This document shows positions 8,950 through 17,586 of a stretch of 34,551 nucleotides of DNA, one piece after another. Source of the stretch: Bacteroidales bacterium (GTDB lineage Bacteria > Bacteroidota > Bacteroidia > Bacteroidales > Muribaculaceae); the NCBI GenBank assembly GCA_014800535.1, contig JAAVFW010000025.1, forward strand, positions 1 to 34,551, read 5' to 3'. The notes under the pieces are model-generated. The model was not told the origin of the DNA, ran no database searches, and was given only the letters and a program-made list of their open reading frames with translations. The first letter of the stretch is position 1. Each line of letters starts with the position of its first letter. The translations under genes were made by a program, and so were the position numbers.

Positions 8950-10436
8950 CAGTCCTTTTTCAGAGCTTTTCTTACTATTGCGGCAAGGTATAGAATCAAC
9001 AGCAGCGAGCGCACTGTGAGTGTGAGCCACAGTTTTTCGCCACCGATGATAGAGCCACAGGCGTAGATGAAGACAGCGAGACAGGAGTATTTAAAGATTG
9101 TCCGAAGGTCGTAAGGAATGGGATAGTATTTCCGGCCGAGGAAATAGCTGACTACCATTACTATGAAATAAGAGATGAGAGCAGCCCATGCCGAGCCCAT
9201 GTAGCCGTCGGGGATTCCGATTGCGGGCACCAGATAGTAGTTGAGCGCAAACATCAGCGCGAAGCAAATCAGCGAGAGATACATACCCCAGCGTGTTCTG
9301 TCGGTGAGCTTATACCAGAGGGAGAGGTTGAAGAAGACACCGAAACAGAGTTCTGCAATCATCATGACCGGCACGACTTGCAGACCGACACGATAGGAGG
9401 GGCTGATGAAATATTTCAGAATCGGGAGGAAGAACATCACTCCGAGGAAGATGAAGAGCCCGAAGAGGATGAAATAGGTCATGGAATCGACGTAGGCGGT
9501 TTTCTTATCTTCGCCGGCGCTCCGGGCGCGGGAGAAGATGAAGGGTTCGTAGGCATATCTGAAGGCCTGGGTGAACATCACCATGATGATTGCCACCTTT
9601 ATATTTGCACCATATATGCCGACCATTGAGCGAGCGGCTTCCTCCTGTCCCTGGAAGAGGTAAGGAATCATTATCTGCCCCATGTTTTGCGAGAGGATTC
9701 CGGCCACACCGAGAATCAGGAGCGGCCAGCTGTAAGAGAGCATGCTTCGCAGCAGAGGAGCCGAGAAACTCCATTTCCTGCCGATAAATTCGGGGGAAAG
9801 GAGGAGCAAGACGCAGAGAGTCGAGATGACGTTAGCCACGAAGATCCATCCGATTCCGAAAGCAGCGCCGCCGAGAGGAGCATAAAACCAATTGATGAGA
9901 GCGGGAGAAGAGTGTTGAAGAGAGGGGCATGCGAGTATGAAGAAGAGATTCAACCCGATGTTGAGGAAAACGTTGATGAGTTTTATGGAGGCGAATCTGA
10001 CAGCTTTATTTTTATATCTGAGCCAAGCGAAAGGAATGTTGGTGAAGGCATCAATCGCGACAACAAATCCTAACATCCAGACGTAACCGGGATGATGAGG
10101 GAGGAGAAGCGCGTTTGAAACTGGAGTTATTAAGAGAGAGAGAAGGATTATGAATAGAATTGAGGTTGAGGCAACTGAAATCAGCGACGTGGTGTAGACC
10201 TTATCCGGGTCGGCATCATCCTTATTTGCAAAACGGAAGAAACCGGTTTCCATGCCGTAGTTAAGGATTACGAGAGCCACGGCTGTGAAAGAATACAGAT
10301 AGCTGACAATGCCGTATTCTTCAGTCGGGAAGACATAGACATATAGAGGGACGAGACACCAGTTTAGGAAACGTCCGATAATACTGCTAAGGCCGTAGAT
10401 AGCGGTCTGTTTAGCTAAAGCTTTGATACCTGCCAT
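8949..10436 (-). CDS. Polysaccharide flippase-like MOP-superfamily membrane protein
   Basis: The 495-residue protein is hydrophobic throughout, with about 12-14 membrane segments. Its start (YGLSSIIGRFLNWCLVPLYVYVFPTEEYGIVSY) is typical of the oligosaccharide/lipid-linked sugar flippase family (Wzx/RfbX-like). Such proteins move lipid-linked glycans across the inner membrane. The C-terminal half has the polysaccharide-biosynthesis C-domain character. No glycan cluster is next to it: it sits 17 nt after ruvB and overlaps the NERD start by one base, so its substrate cannot be inferred. Confidence is high for the family and low for the substrate. Confidence 0.88.
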   Translation of the reverse strand: MAGIKALAKQTAIYGLSSIIGRFLNWCLVPLYVYVFPTEEYGIVSYLYSFTAVALVILNYGMETGFFRFANKDDADPDKVYTTSLISVASTSILFIILLSLLITPVSNALLLPHHPGYVWMLGFVVAIDAFTNIPFAWLRYKNKAVRFASIKLINVFLNIGLNLFFILACPSLQHSSPALINWFYAPLGGAAFGIGWIFVANVISTLCVLLLLSPEFIGRKWSFSAPLLRSMLSYSWPLLILGVAGILSQNMGQIMIPYLFQGQEEAARSMVGIYGANIKVAIIMVMFTQAFRYAYEPFIFSRARSAGEDKKTAYVDSMTYFILFGLFIFLGVMFFLPILKYFISPSYRVGLQVVPVMMIAELCFGVFFNLSLWYKLTDRTRWGMYLSLICFALMFALNYYLVPAIGIPDGYMGSAWAALISYFIVMVVSYFLGRKYYPIPYDLRTIFKYSCLAVFIYACGSIIGGEKLWLTLTVRSLLLILYLAAIVRKALKKD

Positions 10437-10453
10437 TATATGGAATTGATAGA

Positions 10454-11485
10454 TTAATCGAAGAGAGAGGGGGAATTGTTGCGGTTGTTAGTGCGGTGGA
10501 GGTGGAGGTAAGCCTGTTCGGTTACTTCCCTGCCGCGCGGAGTGCGTTTGAGGAAACCCTCTTTGATAAGGAACGGTTCGTAGACTTCTTCGAGCGTTCC
10601 GGCATCCTCACCCAGGGCAGTGGCGATGGTTGTGAGACCGACGGGCCCCCCTTTAAACTTATCAATGATGGTGAGGAGAATTTTATTGTCAATTTCGTCG
10701 AGTCCGTAGCGGTCGATATTCAGAGCTTCGAGAGCCATTCCGGCGATGTCGGAATCTATGAAGCCGTTCCCCTTGACCATAGCGAAATCTCTCACACGAC
10801 GAAGCAGGGAGTTGGCGACACGCGGTGTGCCGCGGCTTCTGAGCGCAATTTCAAGAGAGGCCTCGGGAGAGATTCCGGTTTTCAGGAGTCGGGCAGAACG
10901 TTCGATAATTCCGCGCAACACCTCATGGTCGTAATATTCGAGGTGACAGTTAATTCCGAATCGGGCACGCAGAGGGGAGGTGAGCAGACCTGAACGTGTT
11001 GTCGCGCCGATGAGGGTGAACGGAGAGATTGTGAGCTGCACCGATTTCGCTCCCGGACCTTTGTCGAGGAGAATGTCGATGCGGTAATCTTCCATAGCAC
11101 TGTAAAGGTATTCCTCGACAATTGGGTGCAGGCGATGAATTTCGTCGATGAAGAGCACATCGTGGGGTTCGAGCGACATCAGGATTCCGGCGAGGTCGCC
11201 CGGTTTGTCGAGCACAGGCCCGGAGGTCACTTTGAAGCCGACCCCCAACTCATTGGCAACGATGTTGGAGAGAGTGGTTTTACCAAGTCCCGGAGGGCCG
11301 TGGAGGAGAGTATGGTCGAGAGGTTCGCCGCGTAGACGGGCAGCCGTGACGAAGACTCTCAGATTTTCGAGAATCTTCTCCTGTCCGGCAAAATCATCAA
11401 ACGAGAGAGGGCGAAGAGCCTTCTCAACGTCTTTTTCGGGTCCGCGAGGGTTTTCTCGTTCATTATGTATGTCGAAATCAGTCAT
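10454..11485 (-). CDS. ruvB: Holliday junction branch migration ATPase RuvB
   Basis: RuvB is the hexameric AAA+ motor that, with RuvA, drives branch migration of Holliday junctions in recombination repair. The 343-residue product has Walker A GPPGLGKT (63-70), Walker B LFIDEIHRL, sensor 1 GATTRSGLL, the arginine-finger region SPLRARFG and the C-terminal winged-helix end FLKRTPRGREVT. It starts 4 nt after the mutS stop. ruvA and ruvC are not in the window. Confidence 0.98.
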   Translation of the reverse strand: MTDFDIHNERENPRGPEKDVEKALRPLSFDDFAGQEKILENLRVFVTAARLRGEPLDHTLLHGPPGLGKTTLSNIVANELGVGFKVTSGPVLDKPGDLAGILMSLEPHDVLFIDEIHRLHPIVEEYLYSAMEDYRIDILLDKGPGAKSVQLTISPFTLIGATTRSGLLTSPLRARFGINCHLEYYDHEVLRGIIERSARLLKTGISPEASLEIALRSRGTPRVANSLLRRVRDFAMVKGNGFIDSDIAGMALEALNIDRYGLDEIDNKILLTIIDKFKGGPVGLTTIATALGEDAGTLEEVYEPFLIKEGFLKRTPRGREVTEQAYLHLHRTNNRNNSPSLFD

Positions 11486-11489
11486 TTTA

Positions 11490-14129
11490 TTAATCCTTTC
11501 CGGTTAGAAGAGAGCGAAGTTCATGAAGCTTTGCGATTGCCTGCATCGGAGTCATATTGTTGACATCAGCAGAGAGGAGCGCATCGCGAATCTGAGAAAG
11601 CATAGGGTCGTCGAGCTGAAAGAGAGAGAGCTGATACCCCTCGGAGGAGGGAGAAGAAGGGGGTGTGGAGAGAGCGTTTTCAGTGTCGACAGGCTCGCGG
11701 CGTGCAGCCGATTCGAGACGTTTCAGCACACTGTCGGCACGTTTGACGATTGAGGCGGGCATACCGGCAAGTTTCGCCACATGGATGCCGAAAGAATGTT
11801 CCGAGCCCCCCGCCACAAGTTTGCGCAGGAAGACAACCTTGCCGTCAATCTCCTTGACGGAGACGTTGAAATTAGAGATGCGAGGGAATGTTTTCTCCAT
11901 CTCGTTAAGTTCGTGATAATGTGTGGCGAAGAGAGTTTTCGGACGGAACCTGCCGTTGTTGTGGATATGTTCGACGATTGCCCAGGCAATCGAGATGCCA
12001 TCGTAGGTTGAAGTGCCGCGACCCAGCTCGTCGAAAAGAATCAGCGAGCGGTCAGACATATTGTTCATAATGGCGGCCGCCTCATTCATTTCCGACATGA
12101 AGGTAGACTCTCCGGTTGAGAGATTGTCGGAGGCCCCGACACGGGTGAAAATCTTGTCGACCAGACCGATAGATGCAGCTGAGGCCGGCACGAAAGAGCC
12201 GATTTGAGCGAGCAGGACGATAAGGGCCGTCTGTCGGAGCAGTGCCGACTTACCGCTCATATTAGGACCTGTAATCATCATTATCTGGCATTTATCGCTG
12301 TCAAGTTGCAGCGAATTGGAGATGTAAGGTTGTCCCGGAGGGAGAGTTTTTTCGATCACAGGGTGTCGGCCGTCGGAGATGCTGATGACTTTTGAATCGT
12401 CAACCGTCGGGCGCACGAATTTATCGCGGGCAGCCACTGATGCAAACGAGAGAAGCACGTCGGCAACGGCAGCTCCCGACGCCGCGGTCAGCATCGGCGC
12501 CACGTTTTCTGCCAGATCATCAATGAGTTTATGAAAGATGCCACTTTCGATTTTCTCAATCTCGACACCGGCGTTCATTATTGTTTCCTCCAGTTGCTTG
12601 AGTTCCGGAGTGATGTATCGTTCGGCATTTGTGAGCGTCTGTTTTCGAATCCAAGATTCCGGCACTTTGTCGCGGTGAGTGTTTGTCACTTCGAGATAGA
12701 ATCCGAAGACGTTGTTATTGCCGATTTTAAGCGAAGGGATACCTGTCTGCTGAATTTCGCGAATGCGTATATTTTCGAGAGCGGCGCGGGTGTCGGAAGA
12801 AATGGCCCGTAGTTGGTCAAGCCGGGAGTCGACCCCTTCGGCAATCACATTGCCGCGACCCAGAGCAATCGGCGCGTCGGGAGAGATGGTGGAGGTGATG
12901 AGTGCAGCCTGCGCCGAGCAATCCGGCATCCCGTCAGCTATCTCCTTCAGTTCGGGAGAAGAGGTTTCGCTCAGCGTCTTTTTGAGAGCCGCCGCCGCAT
13001 TGAGCGACGCGCTAAGCTGGAGCAAATCTCTCGGATTAGCCTTCAGTGTCGAGAGCCGGCTGACAAGTCGCTGGAGGTCGCCCGTTTTCCGGAGGATTAT
13101 TTCAATCTGTTGCCGACAGGTTGTGTCGCGGAAAAAATATTCCACCACATTCTGGCGTTTTTCGATTCTCTTGATGTCGAGCAACGGGAAGGAGAGCCAC
13201 TTGCGCAGCAGACGCGAACCCATCGGAGAGAGTGTGAGGTCAATGACATCAATCAGAGCGGTTCCTTCAGGCGCCATTGAGTCAAGAATTTCGAGATTTC
13301 TCACAGTGAACGGGTCAAGGCGCATTGAAGAATTTTCGTCGATGCGGCTGATGGAAGTGAGGTGAGACAGATTTTTATGTTCCGTCAGGTCGAGGTAATG
13401 GAGGAGCGAGCCCGCCGCGATGACAGCCGCCGGCATATTGTTGATTCCGAACCCTTTGAGACCGGACGTAGAGAACTGGCGTGTGAGCCGTTGTGTGGCG
13501 GCATCGAGGGTGTAGACCCAATCGTCAAGCTCGAAGCGGGCGCACTTATAGGAGATGGTGTGTTGCACCAGGAGCTTTTTGCCGGAGATGTGCAGCAGCT
13601 CCGAGGGGCGAATGGTGTTGAGGAGTTTATTGATATAATCGGGGGAGCCTTCGGCACACAGGAACTCACCGGTGGTGATGTCGAGGAAGGCCACTCCGAC
13701 AATGGTTACATTCTTCTTTGGGTTATGGAAATGGATTCCCGCCAGATAGTTGTTGGAGCGCGGGGGGAGTGTGTCGGAATTGGTGTTCACCCCCGGAGTG
13801 ACAAGTTCGGTTATGCCACGCTTTACGAGTTTTTTTGTTTGTTTAGGGTCTTCGAGCTGTTCGCAGATGGCCACACGTTTCCCTGCTCTGACGAGTTTCG
13901 GGAGGTAAGTGTCGAGAGCATGGTGAGGGAACCCGGCGAGTTCGACAAACTTCGCACTTCCGTTTGCACGACGTGTCAGGGTGATTCCGAGGATTTCAGA
14001 AGCTGTAATCGCATCGTCCGAGAAGGTTTCGTAGAAGTCGCCGACCCGAAAGAGCAATATAGCGTCAGGGTGTTTTTTCTTCATCTCCAGATACTGGAGC
14101 ATGAGAGGTGTTTCAGCAATCTTAGCCAT
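11490..14129 (-). CDS. mutS: DNA mismatch repair protein MutS
   Basis: MutS recognises mismatches and small loops and starts mismatch repair. The 879-residue length fits the MutS1 family. The mismatch-wedging F-x-E motif is at 32-34 inside GDFYETF. The ATPase domain has Walker A GPNMSGKS (about 621-628) and the DELGRGTSTYDG block followed by ATHYHEL. The far C terminus (QLSLFQLDDP... LHELRSLL) matches the usual tail. The start lies 4 nt after the mgtE stop and the stop 4 nt before ruvB, which implies tight translational coupling. Several forward-strand open frames inside it are shadows. Confidence 0.98.
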   Translation of the reverse strand: MAKIAETPLMLQYLEMKKKHPDAILLFRVGDFYETFSDDAITASEILGITLTRRANGSAKFVELAGFPHHALDTYLPKLVRAGKRVAICEQLEDPKQTKKLVKRGITELVTPGVNTNSDTLPPRSNNYLAGIHFHNPKKNVTIVGVAFLDITTGEFLCAEGSPDYINKLLNTIRPSELLHISGKKLLVQHTISYKCARFELDDWVYTLDAATQRLTRQFSTSGLKGFGINNMPAAVIAAGSLLHYLDLTEHKNLSHLTSISRIDENSSMRLDPFTVRNLEILDSMAPEGTALIDVIDLTLSPMGSRLLRKWLSFPLLDIKRIEKRQNVVEYFFRDTTCRQQIEIILRKTGDLQRLVSRLSTLKANPRDLLQLSASLNAAAALKKTLSETSSPELKEIADGMPDCSAQAALITSTISPDAPIALGRGNVIAEGVDSRLDQLRAISSDTRAALENIRIREIQQTGIPSLKIGNNNVFGFYLEVTNTHRDKVPESWIRKQTLTNAERYITPELKQLEETIMNAGVEIEKIESGIFHKLIDDLAENVAPMLTAASGAAVADVLLSFASVAARDKFVRPTVDDSKVISISDGRHPVIEKTLPPGQPYISNSLQLDSDKCQIMMITGPNMSGKSALLRQTALIVLLAQIGSFVPASAASIGLVDKIFTRVGASDNLSTGESTFMSEMNEAAAIMNNMSDRSLILFDELGRGTSTYDGISIAWAIVEHIHNNGRFRPKTLFATHYHELNEMEKTFPRISNFNVSVKEIDGKVVFLRKLVAGGSEHSFGIHVAKLAGMPASIVKRADSVLKRLESAARREPVDTENALSTPPSSPSSEGYQLSLFQLDDPMLSQIRDALLSADVNNMTPMQAIAKLHELRSLLTGKD

Positions 14130-14133
14130 AGGG

Positions 14134-15498
14134 TCAGAGCGGGAAAAGACGGAGCATCGTTATTGACATGCTGACATAAATGAGCAATCCGACCACGTCG
14201 TTCATGATTTGGATGAAGGGCCCGGTTGCGAGCGCGGGGTTTATGTGAAGGCGTTCGAGAGTCAGCGGCACGAGAGTTCCGAAGATAGTAGCGAAAATGA
14301 CGACACAGAAAAGAGAAGAAGCCACAGCGAAGCTGACGGCGTAGAGGTGAGGTTGAGTCAGAAGTGTATAGACGAGAACGGCGCCGGAGATGGTGACGGC
14401 GTTCAGCAGACCGATCAGACACTCGCGCCCGATCTGTTTCCAGGCATTCTTGAGGTCAAGACGGCCGTTGGCGAGACCCTGCACGACAATTGCCGAGGCC
14501 TGCACGCCGACGTTACCACCTGTTCCACCGATCAGAGGGATAAAGATGGCAAGGGCGGTGACGGCGGCAATCTGAGCTTCAAACCCGGTCAGGATAAGCG
14601 AGTTAATGATTCCGCCGACGATTCCGAGCAGCAGCCAGGGGATTCGCGCTTTGACTTGGGCGAAGACAGAGTCGTCGGCATCGATGTCGGAGGTAATACC
14701 GGAGGCGAGCTGATAGTCACGTTCGCTTTGCTCGCGCACTTCGTCCATTACGTCGTCGACGGTAATCTGGCCCACAAGTCGCCCGATGGAATCGACAACC
14801 GGCATCGCCACAAGGTCATATTTCTCGAAGTCTATAGCCACATCCTCAATCGGTGTTTCAGTGTGAATGGAGACGGGGTGAACCTCCATTACATGTTTTA
14901 TGCGCGACACCGAGGGGTGAGTGATCATCTTTTTCAGCGGGAGGACACCTTTCAGGCGGTTGTCATCGTCGATGACATAGATATAGTAAATGTCGTCGAG
15001 GTCTTCCGCCTGACGTCTGATCTCTTTCAGACACTCCGGCATTGACCAGTTTTCGTTGACAGCGATAAACTCGGTGCCCATCAAGCCGCCGGCAGTGTCT
15101 TCATCATATTGGAGAAGGTCGACGATGTCGCCAGCCTGCTCCACATCGTCGATGTGGCGTATGACCTGGTCGCGATCCTCCTTGTCGAGCTCCTGAATAA
15201 GGTCGACCGCATCGTCGGTGTCGAGCAGGTCGATGAAATGGCCGATTTCCTCAGGGTCCATGTCTTCAAGGATTTTCTTACGATCCTCTTCGTCAAGTTC
15301 CATAAGGACATCCGCCTTTTTCTCATTGTCGTCGATAAGATTGAAGACCCACTCGGCCTCCTTGAGATTGAGCGACTGGAAAAGCTCGGCAATGTCGGCG
15401 GGGTGAAGTTCGTTCAGCTCCCGGCGGGCTTCCGTCGCGTTCTGCTCATCGATGTAATGCTCGATTTTTTTGGTTTCTTCTTCAGTGTATTCTTTCAT
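14134..15498 (-). CDS. mgtE: Magnesium transporter MgtE
   Basis: MgtE is a Mg2+ channel of the inner membrane gated by its own cytoplasmic Mg2+ sensor. The 454-residue product has an acidic superhelical N domain (about 1-130; LHPADIAELFQSL, LDTDDAVDLIQEL), two CBS domains (about 135-255; second ends VVDSIGRLVGQITVDDV), the plug helix, and five membrane segments. These carry the conserved pore and family blocks GGIINS and GGTGGNVGVQASAIVVQGLA. It starts 68 nt after the kinase-like gene and ends 4 nt before mutS, so it probably leads the mutS-ruvB transcript or continues the one from 17240. Confidence 0.97.
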   Translation of the reverse strand: MKEYTEEETKKIEHYIDEQNATEARRELNELHPADIAELFQSLNLKEAEWVFNLIDDNEKKADVLMELDEEDRKKILEDMDPEEIGHFIDLLDTDDAVDLIQELDKEDRDQVIRHIDDVEQAGDIVDLLQYDEDTAGGLMGTEFIAVNENWSMPECLKEIRRQAEDLDDIYYIYVIDDDNRLKGVLPLKKMITHPSVSRIKHVMEVHPVSIHTETPIEDVAIDFEKYDLVAMPVVDSIGRLVGQITVDDVMDEVREQSERDYQLASGITSDIDADDSVFAQVKARIPWLLLGIVGGIINSLILTGFEAQIAAVTALAIFIPLIGGTGGNVGVQASAIVVQGLANGRLDLKNAWKQIGRECLIGLLNAVTISGAVLVYTLLTQPHLYAVSFAVASSLFCVVIFATIFGTLVPLTLERLHINPALATGPFIQIMNDVVGLLIYVSMSITMLRLFPL

Positions 15499-15566
15499 GA
15501 TAACACAATGGCTAACTTCACAACCGATTCAAATCTTTCTATCATCCCACCCTGATTCCTCTTAAC

Positions 15567-17240
15567 TCAATACTTGAATGAGGAGCCGCCGAGAAATTCG
15601 CGCAGCAGGGAGGTTGAGGGGATCTGGTCGACGGGGATTGTACGGAAATAGTCGAGGAACTTCAGAAGGCGATAGGCTTCTGAATATTCTTCGATGTCAT
15701 GAGGCACTTCATGCAGGAGCGGTTCGGCATACCCCTTCATCACACCTAACTCAAAAATCAGAGAAGAGTTGAAGGTGGCATCGGCATTTTCTTGGAAGGG
15801 GAAGATCCATTTTTCTTCGCCCCGGCGCACACTTTGCCATCGTCTGATTGTTTCGAGGGCAGAGGTGTGGCGATATTTATGGTCTCTGACAATTCTTCGG
15901 AGCAGACGGGTGTCGGTTGTCGAAATCCAGTTATGGTCGTCGATTGAAAGAGTGGTGAGAGCCGAGACATAGATTTTGAAAATCTTATCTTTCGGCAATC
16001 CCGGTATAAGGTCGGGGTTCAATCCGTGGATCCCTTCAATGAGCAGAATGTCGTTTTCTTCCAGACGGAGAGGTCGCTCCTTTTCGATGCGACGGCCGAA
16101 CTCGAAGCTGTAGGTGGGGAGATTGATTTGTTCGCCGGCAAGAAGGCGAGACAGGTCGGAGTTGAGGCGTTCCAGATCGAGGGCATAGAGCGACTCATAG
16201 TCGTAGTCGCCTGACTCATCGAGAGGAGTCAGGTGTCGGTCGACGAAATAATCGTCGAGCGAAATCATCTTCGGTGTCATGAGATTGGTCATGAGTTGGA
16301 TTGCCAATCTCTTCGTGGAGGTTGTCTTGCCGGAAGAAGAGGGTCCGGCAATGAGCACTATGCTGACTCCCGACTCCTTGTGGCGACGAGTTATTTCGTC
16401 GCTAATTTCACCAAGAAGTTTGTTGTGCATGGCTTCTGCCACGTTTATAAGTTCGGCAGTCTGATTGTTTTCGACGGCACGGTTCAGCTCGCCGATATCG
16501 CTGACACGAATTATTTTGTTGAACTCAAGATGCTTGGTGAAAGCGTTAAAGAGCTTTTCCTGAGTGATTGGAGAGGCAGCCACATCAGGGTTCTCCGGGT
16601 CAGGACCGAGAAGGAGCAACCCCTGTTTGAAGGGGATGAGGTCGAAGATGTCGATCTGTCCGGTTGAATAGGCGAGAGGGCCGTAATAAGAATCGGCAAG
16701 ACCGTCGAGCAGATAATAAGTGGTGTAGAGCTGACGGGTTGTCTCAAGCAGATTGACCTTGCTGTCGAGGTGTTGCGAGCGGAATAACTTGAGGGCATCT
16801 TCTGTGAGTCGTTCCTTGCGTTTGAAAGGGATGTCGGCATCACGGAGACGTTCCATTTCGTTGCGCAGTTCAGCGACCTGCTTTTCGGAGGGTTCAAATA
16901 TCTTTCCGGTTTCGAGGGAGAAGAGATGACAGTAGATCCCTTTCGAGACACTGTGTTCCATCTTTAGTCTCAAGCCCGGCAAGATGTTGTCGACAGCCTT
17001 ATAGAGCATCATGCAGAGCGACATGATGAAGACACGGCGTCCGGCTGGGGAGCGTCGGTCAAGAAACTCGACCTGTTTAGGGGAGAACAGAGGGAATCCG
17101 AGGTCTTCAGTCTTGTTGTTTATTCTGGCACAGAGAGGTGAGAAAGGTAATTCCGGAGCTAATTTGAGGGCAATGTCATGGAGAGTTTCGCCCCCTTTGA
17201 AAGGTATATATTGTCCGATGTTACGGCAGTAAATCTTCAT
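15567..17240 (-). CDS. Uridine-kinase-like P-loop kinase with ThrRS-like N terminus
   Basis: The 557-residue protein fuses an N-terminal TGS-like region (about 1-65) and a segment resembling the second additional domain of threonyl-tRNA synthetase (EHSVSKGIYCHL, about 95-105) to a C-terminal kinase of the uridine kinase/phosphoribulokinase family. The kinase P-loop is IAGPSSSGKTTSTKRL near residue 295, followed by SLDDYFVDR and IEGIHGLNP. Family members are annotated as nucleoside kinases, likely phosphorylating uridine or cytidine; the TGS/ThrRS part suggests RNA binding or editing ancestry. The HxxxH of true editing domains is not complete here. A near-perfect promoter lies directly upstream and gives a very short leader. 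Confidence 0.92.
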   Translation of the reverse strand: MKIYCRNIGQYIPFKGGETLHDIALKLAPELPFSPLCARINNKTEDLGFPLFSPKQVEFLDRRSPAGRRVFIMSLCMMLYKAVDNILPGLRLKMEHSVSKGIYCHLFSLETGKIFEPSEKQVAELRNEMERLRDADIPFKRKERLTEDALKLFRSQHLDSKVNLLETTRQLYTTYYLLDGLADSYYGPLAYSTGQIDIFDLIPFKQGLLLLGPDPENPDVAASPITQEKLFNAFTKHLEFNKIIRVSDIGELNRAVENNQTAELINVAEAMHNKLLGEISDEITRRHKESGVSIVLIAGPSSSGKTTSTKRLAIQLMTNLMTPKMISLDDYFVDRHLTPLDESGDYDYESLYALDLERLNSDLSRLLAGEQINLPTYSFEFGRRIEKERPLRLEENDILLIEGIHGLNPDLIPGLPKDKIFKIYVSALTTLSIDDHNWISTTDTRLLRRIVRDHKYRHTSALETIRRWQSVRRGEEKWIFPFQENADATFNSSLIFELGVMKGYAEPLLHEVPHDIEEYSEAYRLLKFLDYFRTIPVDQIPSTSLLREFLGGSSFKY

Positions 17241-17255
17241 AAGAGCAAATTTTCA

Positions 17256-17286
17256 CAAAAGTAACAAAAAAAACGGAGAGGGCAAA
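17256..17286 (-). promoter_or_regulatory. Promoter of the kinase-like gene and perhaps the mgtE-mutS-ruvB run
   Basis: On the - strand TTTG (17286-17283), a 19-nt spacer and TACTTTTG (17263-17256) fit the Bacteroidetes consensus exactly. Transcription should begin near 17250, about 10 nt before the ATG at 17240, so the leader is very short. Confidence 0.8.
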
Positions 17287-17551
17287 GAGGAGACCAAGGT
17301 GATTGCATGCTGAGGCTTCTTATTACCGGGCGTACGCCCATTTCTCCTCACGACTATAGGATTAGCCATCCATCGAAAAAAATCTATCTGAGAGGTTGTT
17401 TGTGACATACGATAACAACTCTTATTAGTATGTTGATATAGGACATTAGCCATTGCGTTTAATTAAGATGTGTCAGCCTTAACTAAAAACGGAGTTATTG
17501 ATAAATGTCACAAAATAGGGTAGTTATAGTCTTTGATTGAAAATCCTATTC
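17287..17551. other. Divergent intergenic region without a recognisable gene
   Basis: This part of the gap between two divergent genes holds a perfect 12-bp palindrome GGGCGTACGCCC (17328-17339). A 66-codon reverse frame (17253-17453) lacks any recognisable domain and overlaps the promoter, so I do not call it a gene. I see no RNA gene or insertion sequence. Confidence 0.5.
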
Positions 17552-17582
17552 TTGTTGGTATCAGGATTTTTCGCTAACTTTG
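17552..17582 (+). promoter_or_regulatory. Promoter giving a near-leaderless mRNA for the AlbA_2 protein
   Basis: TTG (17552-17554), a 20-nt spacer and TAACTTTG (17575-17582) match the Bacteroidetes consensus. The start codon at 17587 is only 5 nt after the -7 element, where transcription itself should begin. Confidence 0.75.
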
Positions 17583-17586
17583 CACT

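Noticed and set aside
12763..13365. A 200-codon forward frame within mutS
   Set aside because: mutS is intact in the opposite strand with all motifs; the forward frame shows no recognisable domain.
17253..17453. A 66-codon reverse frame upstream of the kinase-like gene
   Set aside because: It contains the kinase promoter and has no domain, and its end is low-complexity (FFLLLL).
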